Origin: Nageia nagi
Lineage: Eukaryota > Pinophyta
Direction: 5' to 3'
NCBI GenBank assembly: GCA_050084985.1
Contig: JBITNC010000001.1
Coordinates: 174,964,001 to 175,028,000, forward strand
DNA length: 64,000 nucleotides
A program made the translations under genes and the position numbers. Of this stretch, positions 43,785-55,747 are shown piece by piece (the first letter of the stretch is position 1; each line of letters begins with the position of its first letter). Below the pieces are notes generated by a model. That model was not told the origin of the DNA and did not search any database. It was given only the letters and a program-made list of their open reading frames with translations.

Positions 43785-45654
43785 AATGGCTTTGCTAGGG
43801 TTTCGTTCTGAGGTGCTTGAGGTGGCTAGTACTTGTTCAGGTAGGGTTTTCAAAGGTTGTAATGGTTTTTTTGATGGAGGTAGAGAAGGTTCTAGAAATG
43901 GTGGTGGTCAGAGTAGAGAACAGTATAAGGTTTTAGTACTAGAAGTTATTTCTAGAAGTAGCCTAGATATGACAGAAGATGCCCCCTTGATGTTTATCTA
44001 TGAGGGGTTCCAATTGGTTTTCGACCTTGGTTGTGTGATTCATTTCTCTATTACCAATGAAGAGGGTATTTCTCTCTTAGTTGAACTTTCCCTTTTTCTC
44101 AAGGCTGAGCTTGATGCTCTGGGTTCCTTGGTGGGGGAGAACCTGGTGGTTCCCACTTCCTCTTCTCTAGAGTTGAGGATACCACCTCTTGTTATGCTTC
44201 GTGAGATTGCATTGTCAGATGGTGTTGTCAAGTGTGGATGCTTCTATGGGTTTCCAAACTAGGCCTCTGAGTTGGAGATGGGTGCACCTATTTCCTTTGG
44301 CATTATCTCATTTAGGGCAAGTTGTGAGGCCCTTTTGGCTCTCACATATGACACGATTTCATGGCCTTTATGAGGAGTCTATCTGTTCTTAGTGGTTTCA
44401 ACATAGCTTCTACCTTTTTTTTATTTTGTCTAGTTGTGGCGTAACTTGGAGGAGTTTTTGGTTAGGAAAGGTTATGTTTACGAGGTTTGTTAGTCTCTAC
44501 CTCCTCCGTTTGGTGTTTGTTCCTTGGGCATGTGCATGTGTGTTGCGATAGATTGTTGGGGGATTTTTTGCAAATGCTTGTGTCCCTATTTGGTTGAGTT
44601 GTGTGCTAGTTGTTTTTGGGGCCTTGACATTGGCCCATGGGTTCTTGAGGAGGGTGTGCCTTCTTATTTTCTCTAGGTCATTTACCTTTCTTTGGATGGG
44701 ATTCTATTTGTTTTGGGTGTTATTTCTTCCTTTAGTTTGTGCTCCTTAGAGCCTGGGGACTGCTAGGTTTCTTGGTTTAAGATCCCAAAGGTTGTTTCCT
44801 ATTCATTTTGTTTTGGTGTCATCGGTCCTAAGAACCCTTGGGGGTGTAGGTTTGGCCCTAGAGAGGTCTTTGTTCTATGACTCTCCTTGGGGGCAAGTTT
44901 TTCTAGGGATTGTTTATTTCTTTGAGGAAGCCTTGGTTCTGGGTTTCTCTTTTTTTATTGTGTTCTAGGGCCCTAATTTGGAAGGACCATTGGAAAAAGT
45001 GAGAGCTAGTTTCATGGGGAAAGCTTTTCTTTTGTGTCCCAATGGGTCTCAAGCTCATGAGTATAGGTGGTTTTTTATTCATAATGGAATGCATGGTGGA
45101 GTTTTCCATTGTTGTATCTTTGTTGGAAGGCATTTCTACCTCTTCTTCTAAGGAATTTTTGAGGGTTTGGTTTAATAGTGAGGGGTAATGGAGTTGGTTT
45201 AGATCCAGAAGTTAGAATCATGCAAGAATGGATTAGTTTACTCGATTTAAGCAAGCAACAACGAAATTTTTCTTAGCTTCTCTATGGGGTTGAAATGTTG
45301 GGTCCAACATTTTGGAACCACAACTTCCAAGGCTCAATAGCAAGTCCCTTTATGAGCGGGAAGTTTTAAAATCCAAATCTCTTTATGGATTTGGATAGGT
45401 TCTTGGAAAGAGTACAAGTTTTAATGAGTATCTTAAGATATGTACAAGGTTTCAAAAAGTGATAGTTCTTCCAGGTTTTAAAATTGTTCATGCCTTACTC
45501 CAAGTTGAGGGACTTTTGTTGATTTTTCATGCCTTGAGGAGGTTGAGGGACAATTTAGAAACTAATTTTGATATAAAAGGTTTTGAAGGCCTTTCAAAAC
45601 CCAGACCATAATTATTGGTTTCGTAAAAACCACCTACCAATATAATAAAAAAAA
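43785..45654 (+). mobile_element. Poly-A retroposon insertion of unknown type (about 1.87 kb)
   Basis: Segment B runs through this site without interruption. The insert is flanked by diverged direct repeats (CTTAGAAATAAT at 43,773-43,784; CTTAATAACAAAC at 45,655-45,667; unoccupied CTTAGCAACAAAT in B). It ends in TAATAAAAAAAA. That pattern is target-primed insertion of a polyadenylated RNA on the plus strand. Its first 10 bases include an ATG opening a 158-codon frame (43,786-44,262) rich in Gly, Ser and Leu; I do not recognise it. The rest is T/G-rich with many stops. It could be a 5'-truncated LINE or a retrocopy of a host mRNA. Confidence 0.65.
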
Positions 45655-46140
45655 CTTAATAACAAACAAATCAACATTCATTAAATCTTTAATTTAATTG
45701 ATATATATATATATATATATATATATAATTGATTAATTAATTAATTAATTTTGGTAATTATACTTTATACCTACAAAATTCCACTTACCAATTTAAATAT
45801 AATTATTCTTATTCTTATAATTATAATTAAATATTAATTATTCTTATTCTTATAATTATTAGAATTCATATATTTAAATATTAATTTTCTCATTTGTTCT
45901 AATATTTTAAAATACATCTTATTTTAAATATTCGAACAAATATTTTTTAAATATTTAAATAACATTAAACATTCAATAGTTTATAAACTTAAAGGTTTTA
46001 TATCAAACGTTCCATACTTTTATTGATACACATTATTTTTTTAAAAAAACTCATATATAAGATTTGATAAATATAAAACCTTAATATTCTAAATTAAATA
46101 TTAAACAAACTTTTAACATTTTTTGATAATAAGGGTAAAT
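45655..46140. repeat. AT-rich repeat, segment A part 3, with (AT)n
   Basis: It resumes segment B order (ACATTCATTAAATCTTTAAT, then AGAATTCATATATTTAAATA), matching 63,800-64,000. An AT microsatellite of about 13 units lies at 45,700-45,727 and is absent from B. Confidence 0.75.
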
Positions 46141-47264
46141 TATATTATCAAAAAGCAATGAGGGTTTTTTTTGGACCCAAAAAAATCAGTCATAAAATGG
46201 TTTCCAAAATAGGGAATTGCTACCCAACTATACCTAGTGGTAGCTAATATAATTTGCAAAAACACTACTAACAAAATAAATTCAGATGCTATCTAGCTAT
46301 AACTTGTTGGTAGCTCCAATGCAACTTACTTTACAAATTGTATTAATAGAAAACCATCAAACTGTAGTCAAAATACGTCTGAATTACTATTGGGATGCAA
46401 TCCAACTGCCTCTTTATTGCTAGAATATTCTAATTAAGAAATCCTTTGTTCAGCCCAAAGGTGGGCTGAGATTTGTTGATAATATGTAGAGTTGATTATT
46501 ATTATTTTTTGCTATATCATGTTTGGTGAGTTTCTCTCTAGTCTCTCCTTGGGATGGTCTCCCCATATGTCTTTGTCTAACATTTGCTATTTTTTTAGAG
46601 TTTAGTATATTTTTTTATAGGATTCCATCTTGGCCTTGTTCTTGTGTTGTTGTTTCTTGTCTATCTGCATTCCTTACTTTTTTGTCACCCTTTTAATTCT
46701 TTCTCCTTCTTCCCCTTCTGTAACTTTCATATTTGTTATCTATCTCCTAAAAAATCTAAATTGTAAATTTGCTTCTTTGCCTATTCCTTTTAAAATCGAC
46801 AAAAGTGCATAGGGGTTTACTGTGGTTGATTTTTTCTATTGGAATTCATTTGAAGTTGATTATTTTTTTTGATGTGGTTCATTTTGTCTGCATTTCGACT
46901 ATAGTCTTCTAATTTTTTTTGAACTGACTTCCACCCTTGCTATTTTCGTTTATCTTGAGACTCCTTTTCATTCTTTTTTTTCTTCTCTCCTTTCTTCATC
47001 CCTTCTCTCTTTTTTTAAGAAATCCTTTGTATAGTGCTCATAACTTTTACAAATTCCATATTGTACTAACATATTTTCATATGCAATTGATTACATCCAT
47101 TCTCTTCTATCTTTTATTTTTAATTTTACCTCTACCATAGGTTTGGAATTATCTAAATTAACCATAAATCTTGCATCTGTAAACTTAAGTTTTAATCTTG
47201 TTGATCATTCAATTTTGATAAAAGATCCAATTACTTTCATAATTTTGGCTATTACACATTGGTG
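46140..47264. other. Unassigned, T-rich; possible LINE-derived DNA
   Basis: No coding frame is supported. A hairpin CAGCCCAAAGGTGGGCTG lies at about 46,451-46,468. From 46,540 on, the strand is pyrimidine-rich. Its position next to an L1 ORF1 relic reading left suggests decayed LINE sequence, without proof. Confidence 0.35.
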
Positions 47265-47696
47265 CTAATAGGATGGGTGAAGTTCAAGTAGTGAGACCCA
47301 TGTTGGAATGAGGTTAAAAATTTCACTTTCAAAGGAGAAAGTTTTCTCCCATCTCTTAATAACTAATCCTTTCTTTTCAAGGAACCAAGGACCCATATTT
47401 ATCACTTTTTGTAGGTATTTATCAAATTGAAATTTGAATAACAAAAATTCTTTTAGGAGAGCAAATAGGGATTCCCACCTTTTTGTACTCCATCTTACTT
47501 TCATCCAACTTCGAACCATATCTAGAGGGGGTTGTACCCCAACAAAGCAACCAACAAGGGTTGATTTTAGCCCATCCTCTTCCTTCTCAATTATAATTTT
47601 TGGAATCAATATACTTACCTTATCATTAGAGAATTTTAGCTCTAGTACTATCCCAATTGCCTCCTCTATGAATGATTTTTTCTGCATCAACATGCT
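47265..47696 (-). pseudogene. L1 LINE ORF1 relic (DUF4283 domain)
   Basis: The 142-aa frame carries the plant L1 ORF1 domain in order: STLVGCFVGVQPPLDMVRSW, then KVRWSTKRWESLFALLKEFL, FQFDKYLQKVINMGPWF and KRWEKTFSFESEIFNLIPTW, and VSLLELHPSY. This matches the DUF4283 pattern of LVGKFLG, P, W, F-x-F, V-L-x-x-G-P-W-F, and P-V-W-V-R-L. ORF1 proteins bind LINE RNA. The frame stops where the domain normally continues to a zinc knuckle, and neither endonuclease nor RT follows on the minus strand below 47,265. Confidence 0.8.
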
Positions 47697-47739
47697 TTTT
47701 CATTCCTTGGGTGCTTTGGATTAGGTCATAATCTTGATT

Positions 47740-48599
47740 TATTCATTGCATTTTGAATATCATTGGATTGCATTTCAATAAGGTTATAGCTTTGCTAAGC
47801 TATAATTTGCTTAATAATAGCTTATTGTGCTTTTGAAATAATTCATCCGCACTTCTGTTACTCCGTGCTCACACTTCTGTTACATTGTGCTCATGCTTTT
47901 GTTACACCATGCTTGCGGTTCTGTTACATTGTGGTTGTTTTTTTTTTTAACTTTTAAACATTAAATTAATATATATTTAAAATAAACATTATTAATGGTG
48001 ATATTAAAACCAAAAAGTAAAATTAAATATACTTTGAATCAACATATAGTTTTTTTTCTTCACTTCAAGACAATTTCATAACCAAAGTAATTCACATATA
48101 GTGCATCTTGTGATAAGATATCATGGTTCTAACATGGGTTTTTCATTTCCTATGGATTTTTCTAATACCCATAATTAATTTATATTACATCAAAATATCT
48201 ATTCTATGTTCTAGAGATGAAAAAATAGAGAAGAAAGCTCAATGCATAGCAAAATATTCTCAATTTCTCCAACACAAAAATCAAACATAAATTTTCCAAT
48301 CCACTTCAAATACATAAGCAACATAATATTAAGATGAAGGGCACCTGGAAATGCAAGCCTCCCTCTCTCTCCTTTTTTGAATCTCCTTCCTTTTCATTCT
48401 CCTTCAACTTCGGTAACCTTCCAAAACTTAAGGCCCCAACTTAAATGGAGAGAAAATGGGAAATTTTGGAGTGAGGAAGGCACACAACTACCATGGAGGT
48501 TTCCTCAACTTCCCATGGAAGTTTCTGCACTAAAAGCCTCCTCCAAATTCACAAAAAATAAAGCGTTAACATTAACATAAAACTTCACATTATTTTTAA

Positions 48600-48669
<70 letters not shown>

Positions 48670-50919
48670 ACACACACACACACACACTTGCTATCTAGCC
48701 TCCAAAATTGCCTCTCGTACCTCTAACAAATCTTATGTAATAACAATGAATTGACTACAATAGTAAATTTAATACATTCAAAGAATATAATATTGTTACT
48801 ATAATTTCATATTATTAAATTTATCTAATCAAGCTATTAGATAATTTAATTACCACATAAGTAGATAATAAAATATAATCAATGTTACTAACATTTTCTT
48901 TTTAGGTTGCAAATCAAGGATTTCTTTAAAATCGAACAAAAGACTAATGATCAAACAAAAACTAAATATTATTCTTCCAATAATAATATAATATAATAAT
49001 AATAAATATTGTATTATTTACAATAGTTTATCAATAATAATGTAATTTTACATAATTTAACAATAAATATCTTAACTTGATTTTTTACAAGATATTTATT
49101 ATGATGCACTAACCATTTTATTGCTTTACTTACCAACATAATCTTGTTAGCTGAAGACACAAAATCAGAAAACACTAATAAACATGCAAGAGGATTCAAA
49201 AGTAGGGTCACTACATTCTTCCCCACTTAGAAGAAACACAATCCTCTGCATTTTCTAGATTATTTGATATAAGTAGGGAGTGCACTCTTTCTAGATATAT
49301 AAAAGCATCCAAGTATACATTTACTCAAACAAGTGCAATTAAGAATATCAACGAGTGTTAGACAAAATTCAAGTTATAAAAAACACATTTCACATAGAAA
49401 GTAATTTTCAAATGGTATAGGTCTCTTTTACCCTAAGATTAACATCCTCTCTTGATAAGCAAACACTCATCTCAATGACATCTAAATACATAGTTACCCT
49501 CATGGGATTTTAAGTTAATCATTTTCCATTCCACTTACTTAGATCTGGCATTCATTCTCAATGGTCCAAGAACACTAGAAAACATAAACACTCACAAGCA
49601 ATTCTATTTTCCAAGGTGAATGCAAAAATCACAATCTAACATGATATACTCTTCAATTATTCAAATGAATTAAGATATATTTTTTTTACTTACAAGTCGA
49701 TGAAGCACCTTTTTCTCGTTATAAGATGTGATCCACATCTTATGAACTTGTAGAAATCACTTCACACAAATATAAAATATATGCACTTAACAAATCAATT
49801 TTATCTCCATCCATAAGAGAGTAATTTTCATAAGTTAGGAGAATCCTTTAATCGTCATCATCGTGTAAAAATTACGAAATTTCAACAAAAATATGAAGCT
49901 ATCCCTCTTGACAACAAACTAAAATATACTTTTTAATAAACTAAAATCAAGATATCTCTAACATTTTCAAGAAAAATGAAGCATGGTTAAATGAAAAATT
50001 TTCTATACTCCAAAATTTGCATTTGCACAGTAAGCATATTCACAATACTTCTCCTTGAATTCAAAATAATAAAAGAAAAATGAAAACATTTTACCAAAAT
50101 CCTTTTTCTTGATAGGATACTATATCTTCACACTCATGTTGTATGAACAATTTTGCAAAAATGATGTAAACTTTCTTCGCAAGTTTCTAAATCTTAAGTG
50201 GCAATCTCCAAAAAAGTAAAGAATTTTGACTTAAAAACTTCAAAAAGTTCCTTTCAAGGTCCTTTATTGAGTAAAAATTTCCACATACTTACGAAACGTT
50301 TCTCACTTGTGGCCAATCAACTCAAAATGTTTTCAAGTTATGTTACCTATGACCAAAATTTATTTTATCATGGTCATTTTCTACCTTGATAAATTTCAAA
50401 TGATACAGTCTGCATGTTGATCATTGGCTTATTCTTGGCTATTCTCATCAACTGTGAGAGTAAAACCCATTAAGCCAAATATGGTAGCTATAAATGAAAC
50501 TCATTAGCATATAAATAATCAAAGAAATTTAAATATTATAATATGCAATACTAGTATGAACAACACTCAATACATGTCTTAACAAAGTTAAGAGCCTTCA
50601 ATGAGGTGAATACACTTCATAAACAAATAAGATTTTAAGAAAATCCCCGATAAAAATGTTTTGAATAGTAATTCCACAAATAATCATAACTTTAATAATT
50701 TCAAGTTTTCAAGGCAAAGGGAATTTCTTACTAATCCTATCCTATTCACACTTTGAAATTTATATATGGGTTAAGGAAATCCACATTTGAGGTTTTGAAT
50801 TAGTTACGACCAATGAGCCCCTAGTAGGTGAGAGTGATCAATTCCCACAACAAAAAATTAATGTGAAAGCTTGTTCCTTAAACATATCCCTTCTTTAAGA
50901 AATTCCAATTCATGATTAT
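47740..50919. other. Decayed non-coding DNA with a probable minus-strand LTR
   Basis: On the minus strand AAGTGGGGAAGAA (about 49,222-49,234) followed by TGTAGTGACCC looks like a gypsy purine tract and LTR start. The LTR would run down to perhaps 48,200, where no partner is found. Above 49,235 no gag or pol motif survives. Remaining open frames are short and motif-free. The right end is the C3 insertion point. Confidence 0.4.
48603..48687. repeat. (CA)n microsatellite
   Basis: About 42 CA units with a single interruption (CC at 48,668-48,669). The 60-aa minus-strand frame of alternating Val and Cys across it is an artefact. Confidence 0.98.
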
Positions 50920-51040
50920 TGTTAAAACCATAATCTTTATAGTATTTGTAAATATTAGAGTAGAATCGACATATATCGATTCTATAAATATTGTAACACT
51001 ATTGTTTTCCATTAATCAATTTGGAGTTTAAGATCATGCT
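50920..51040 (+). repeat. C3 5' LTR, internally deleted
   Basis: It matches the 3' LTR (AACCATAATCTTTATAGTAT, ATAAATATTGTAACACTATT, ATTAATCAATTTGGAGTTT) but jumps from TCGATTCTA directly to TAAATATTG, losing about 79 bp. The exact right edge is uncertain. Confidence 0.75.
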
Positions 51041-52400
51041 TGTTATTGTTGCAGACTAGATCTAGCTAGAACTCATAGAATTCAAACCTAGATGTGATTG
51101 CTACTATTTTTTGCTCATGTTGGACTCCTTTTGCACTTGCTCAAAGACCTCTTTAGCCAACGTGTTGAATGCTCTTTTCTTAAATGTGAATGAAGACACC
51201 CTTTTGTTGTGGTCATTATCTACAAACATGGCGATGTGGCCTTGAAACTCTTGACCTACACCAAACATGGCTTACCATGGAATCAACTCTCACCTTCAGA
51301 CATGGGTCTTCTAAAGCTATTAACTCGAGTTGGTGCTTGGACAATGTGGGCTCCTCTCATTACTTGGCAATATTTTTGGTGAATTAAGGTGCATTAAATT
51401 ATTTCCAATAGAATATTAATCTTCAAAGAATTTTTTTTTTAAATATTTTATTAAAGAATATTTAAAATATTTATTAAGTTGGAGGGATAAGGTGTTAAGT
51501 TTATTTGGGGTCATTTAAATATTTTCTTGCAAATATTTAATTGAATCATTATTTCTAGAAGGTATAAGAGTATATAAAAAATATTTTAAATTTTTATATA
51601 TTTTAATTTCATATTAAAATATTTTTAGCTTTAAAATTTTGGAGTAACAAGGTAATTTTTAAAGCATTAAATATTATGATACAGTCAGACGAATGTCATG
51701 CAACACTTCTGTATCTTCTCAAAAATGAAATTCCTAGAGAATTTGATGAATACGTCTACGTGTATGGTCTTGATACCATTATTCAAAACCTCCAAAATTT
51801 TGTAATTAAGCACCAAATTGTACCTAAAATTAATTATGATATTGATTCTAAAGATAATGAGTACTTTGATAGTGCACCTCTTCCAAGTAATAGTAAGGAT
51901 ACAAATTACAAACCAGAGGAGATTGAAACAGACTAAGTTGTAGAATACATACTGATACCATAGGAACCTAAGCTCATTATCATAAATGATAGTAATGAGT
52001 ATACTTATATCATCACATTGGTTAATCAAAGTCTTGACCTTTCCTTTGAAGCATCTGAGTTAGATTTTAGCTTTTGGGTATCTACAACAAACTAGTTGAG
52101 CCATTTGTTCCTAAGGTCCTAATTGTTAATAGTGATAATGATCATGATAATTTTGATTATGAAGAAATCAATGAACCAATGGAAGTTGAACAAAATCTTC
52201 ATGAGAACCTCAACCACATGTGGATCAATTTAAACATGTAATCTTATTGTATTCCTCTTGTTTGTTTTTGTTGTACCAGAGCAAAGAATTTTTTTTCAAA
52301 CAAGAAAAATTGTTTTACTTTTTATACAAACATCTTTTGAAATATTATCAACTTTTAAGTGTACAATGCATTCCTTTGTTAGCATAATTGGGATCATTTT
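51041..52400 (+). other. C3 leader; no supported gene
   Basis: Between the left LTR and gag there is no domain. An 86-codon frame at 51,676-51,936 is acidic and unrecognised. Up to 1.3 kb of this may be a further decayed insertion, since a copia leader is usually shorter. Confidence 0.4.
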
Positions 52401-52439
52401 GATAAGGAAAACTAATTAATCAGAGTGGTATAGAAAAAT

Positions 52440-53240
52440 TAAGAACACACTCATCTTCAATCACTTTTGGGATGGTGTATGTGATGGAACTACCGCACCC
52501 ACCAAACTGACTAATAATAAGGAGATCATGGTTTGGAATATGAATAATTACAAAGTGTATGTCTTGATAGCTACCTCCATTAGTGAAGAGGTCAACAAAC
52601 ATATCACATCAATTGATAATTCTTGGAATGGACTCAAAAAGCTACGAGAGTTATATGAATCTCATTCAAAGTTGGAATTAATTTAGATTCAAGTAAAGCT
52701 CTTCAACTTGCATTCACAAAACAATTATCCCATGAAACTAATTTATGAGATTATACTAATTATGATTGACATCAAAGCTACAAGTATTACCATAGACATT
52801 TCTCTTATAGCCTTAATCAAGGTCCTATATCCCACATACTCAATTTATCTTGAATCTTTGCTAGCAAGTGGTTAGTTAGGATCTCTCACCTTCAACATCT
52901 TATTGTAGAGGATTATGGATGTGCAAAATCCTTTGGAAATAAGAAAAATGAAACTACTTCAAACACTTTGGAACTTGGTCAATCATAGAAGAATACATTT
53001 CATAGTTCTTCTCGTGTAGAAAGTAATAACATAGGTCATGGTAGGTGAAATTTCTGAGGCATGGGGTAAAAATTGAAATGGTTGTGGTAACAAAAGTGAC
53101 CAGTCCCATATTTATTGCACTAGATATGAAAGAAAAGGCCATGAAGCTTCTATATGTCTATACCATGGGAGAAAATTATTGAAAAGAAAGAGCAAATGGT
53201 GATTAGAGTAAGAAATTTGTATCTTCTCATTTCACTATAG
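52440..53240 (+). pseudogene. C3 gag relic
   Basis: The UBN2-type capsid region is readable: WDGVCDGTTAPTKLTNNKEI, then MNNYKVYVLIATSISEEVNK, SWNGLKKLRELYESHSKLEL and LHSQNNYPMKLIYEIILI. A knuckle-like YCTRYERKGHEASIC follows at about 53,113-53,157, where the second Cys has become Arg. Stops occur at about 52,683 and 52,875, and frameshifts lie around 52,910-53,060. The N-terminal DUF4219 part is poorly preserved. Confidence 0.75.
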
Positions 53241-53280
53241 TGAAATACTAAATTTTTCATACACATCATGGTAAGATGAG

Positions 53281-53515
53281 TGGTTACTTGATATGGAAGC
53301 AACATGTCACATGACTTTCAAGAGGGATTTCTTTGAGAAATTGAATGGAGATATCGATGATGTAGTCTATTTTACAGACAAATCCAAAATTAAACCATCC
53401 AGAGTTGGTTCTATCAGGCTCAAAATATCAAGGTTTTTAGAGTTTATGCTTCAAAATATTCTTTATATTCCAAAATTATAGAGAAATTTACTTTCCCTTG
53501 TTCTAGTTTGAAAAA
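53281..53515 (+). pseudogene. C3 protease relic
   Basis: WLLDMEATCHMTFKRDFFEK is the copia protease start with the catalytic D-S-G changed to D-M-E, so the active site is lost. VGSIRLKISRFLEFMLQNIL followed by YIPKL and NLLSL completes the domain. There is a stop at 53,479. Earlier in the same ORF, DIDDVVYFTDKSKI corresponds to the usual V-x-L-G-D/N-x-x-x-x-x-I stretch. Confidence 0.8.
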
Positions 53516-53689
53516 AGTACATTCCATCCATATGTTCAATGGTGAAGTGGAGATACAATGATCTTCTAACAACAAGGTCATTATGATTGGTATAGAGGAT
53601 GGAAAGCTATTAAAGCTCATTGAAACTTCTATTCAATCAAAGGATTTTGCATTCTTTGAACATCAAGAGAAAGGTACAATCCCCTTCAA

Positions 53690-54745
53690 TCTTTTATGGA
53701 ATTCTATATTTGGGCACTTTAATTTTTATAACCTTCATGTATTAAAGAAATGAGGTTTTATAGGTTTCCTACAATCCCTAGGAATATTCCACCTTGTGAA
53801 TCCTATATCCTAGGAAAGCATCACGAGTAACCATTTTTGATTCCCAATGGAGAGCAGATAGAAAATTTGAAGTAGTTCATTCCAATTTGTGTGGTTCATT
53901 TTCCATTCCTTTTGTAGCTAGCAATAAATATCTTATGACCTTCATCGATGATTACTCTAGGATGTCTTGGGTTTATTTTTTAAAAACATAATTCTAAAGA
54001 TTTTCACAAGTTTAAAGAGTTTCATATTAGTATTGAAAATCAAGCCCGCATACCTATAGGTATTATTTATTTTGATAAAGGGGGGAATATACTCCAAATA
54101 AATTCAAATCTTAATTGCATCAATATGAGATCAAACATCAAAATATTGATTCTTATAACCCACAACAAAATATTGTTACAGAAATATTGAATAGAACACT
54201 CTTGAATATGGTCCATGCAATGATATTCTTCAGGAATTTTAAGTTAATGTTTTGGGGTGATGCAATTTAGTGTGCTATTTATTTGATAAACAAACATACT
54301 TATCATGCTCTGAAGGATAAGATTCTATTTGAAATGTGATTTAGTTCGTATTCCTTCGATAAGTCATCTTAGGTTTTTTGGTTCCTCCTATTATGTACTT
54401 ATTCCTAAGGAAGCTTGGAGCTCAGAGTCAAAAGTGTATTTTCTTGGGATATTTGGACACTACTAAGGGATATAAGCTTTATGATGAAATAAATAAGAAG
54501 TTTCTATTTTCTAGAGACATCATCTTTCTTGAATTTTCCAAGACTAACAATGTTGTTGAGCAGTAACTTGATCACCTTGATCAATTTACCTATGGAAAGC
54601 ACTATTTTAAAGATGATTATGACATTATAAATATTGAGGGTGGAATTAATATCTTGGATCAAAATTTGGAATTTTTACCACTTATTTTGTGAAGAACAAG
54701 CACCAAAAGTACCCCCTCCAATAGTTTTTCTAGTTCTTCAGTGTT
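53690..54745 (+). pseudogene. C3 integrase relic
   Basis: The zinc-binding lead (LWNSIFGHFNFYNLHVLKK) has lost its second His pattern. The core is visible: HSNLCGSFSIPFVASNKYLM then TFIDDYSRMSWVYFLK at about 53,940-53,990, holding catalytic D64-equivalent and DDYSR. Next are NPQQNIVTEILNRTLLNMVH (about 54,160-54,215, with the catalytic Glu) and LRFFGS. The C-terminal GKGY-like part reads KVYFLGYLDTTKGYKLYDEI (54,435-54,495). Several frames are needed. The domain tail is broken off at 54,747 by C4. Confidence 0.8.
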
Positions 54746-54747
54746 AA

Positions 54748-55253
54748 TGAAGAATTAAAATAACATATACAATTATAAGTATATGGAGTAAATCAGATTG
54801 GCCTTGGCCTTTCTTATATTATGAATTCTAGAAATAATCCAATAGAGTCTCAGTACAATAGTCAATCAAGCTCTTTAGAGCTCACACACAACAAAACTAC
54901 AAAAGAGATTATGAGAAAAAACCAAAAAAACTAGCTTAAGTACACAACACCAAACTAAACAAAGCAAGCCCTAACCCTAGCTCATCTCATCCATTGGGTA
55001 TACATAAATGGTAGTTATTACATCCACTAAACTAAGAAGAAAACTACTAAAAATAGCATGGGAAATATGTCTCCGTATTTTAGCCATAACTTTTGACTTG
55101 GGTATCCGTTTGAGCTTGTTATTTTTTCAGATTTCGTAAAATTTGGAACTCTACAATTTTCCTACATAGTACTTGTGTTAAATGTTATCAAAGGGTAAAA
55201 ACATCATCTTATAGCCCAAAATTTTGTTTCAATGTTAGGCCATATTTCCAACA
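54748..55253 (-). repeat. C4 3' LTR
   Basis: In minus sense it starts TGTTGGAAATATGGCC after the purine tract and ends ATTCTTCA. It keeps TG...CA ends. Confidence 0.85.
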
Positions 55254-55261
55254 TTCGCCCC

Positions 55262-55745
55262 CTTGCTAGTAAGGAGACTCATAATCAGGTCCCTTAGTAG
55301 CAAATATTGAGTCCTTGCTACTCCCTTCATGAAGATATATCCTACTTGATCTTGTATGGAGCAATAAATTATTTTTACATGTTCCTGCTCCACCATGTCC
55401 CAAATGAAGTGATACTTGATGTAAAAATGCTTGGACCTTGAATGGTGGATAGGATTATGCACCATCTTTATGGCACTCTAGTTGTCACAAAATAACATAG
55501 TAGAAGTCCCTTGCTTCTTCCCAATCTCTGTTAGCACTTTCTTAAGCCATAAAGCCTATGCACTTGCTGATGTTAGTGCAATATATTTAGCTTTTGTAGA
55601 AGATAATGCAATTGTGGCCTGCTTCTTAAGACTCCATGTAATCAATCTTGATCTCAAGGAGAAGCATTATCCACTTGTGGAATTTATGTCATCTATATTA
55701 CTTCCCTAATCACTCTCACTAAAACCCACTAGCTTCAGCTACTTT
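55262..55745 (-). pseudogene. C4 RNase H relic
   Basis: In broken frames the RNase H signatures appear in order: LSSSTKAKYIALTSASA (about 55,605-55,555), LWLKKVLTEIGKKQG, then AIKMVHNPIHHSRSKHFYIK (55,470-55,410) and GYIFMKGVART. The H-x-R-x-K-H-[FI] motif is characteristic of copia. The frame ends next to the purine tract and 3' LTR. Confidence 0.8.
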
Positions 55746-55747
55746 TC

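Noticed and set aside
48505-48687. 60-codon frame of alternating Val and Cys
   Set aside because: Pure translation of the (CA)n microsatellite.
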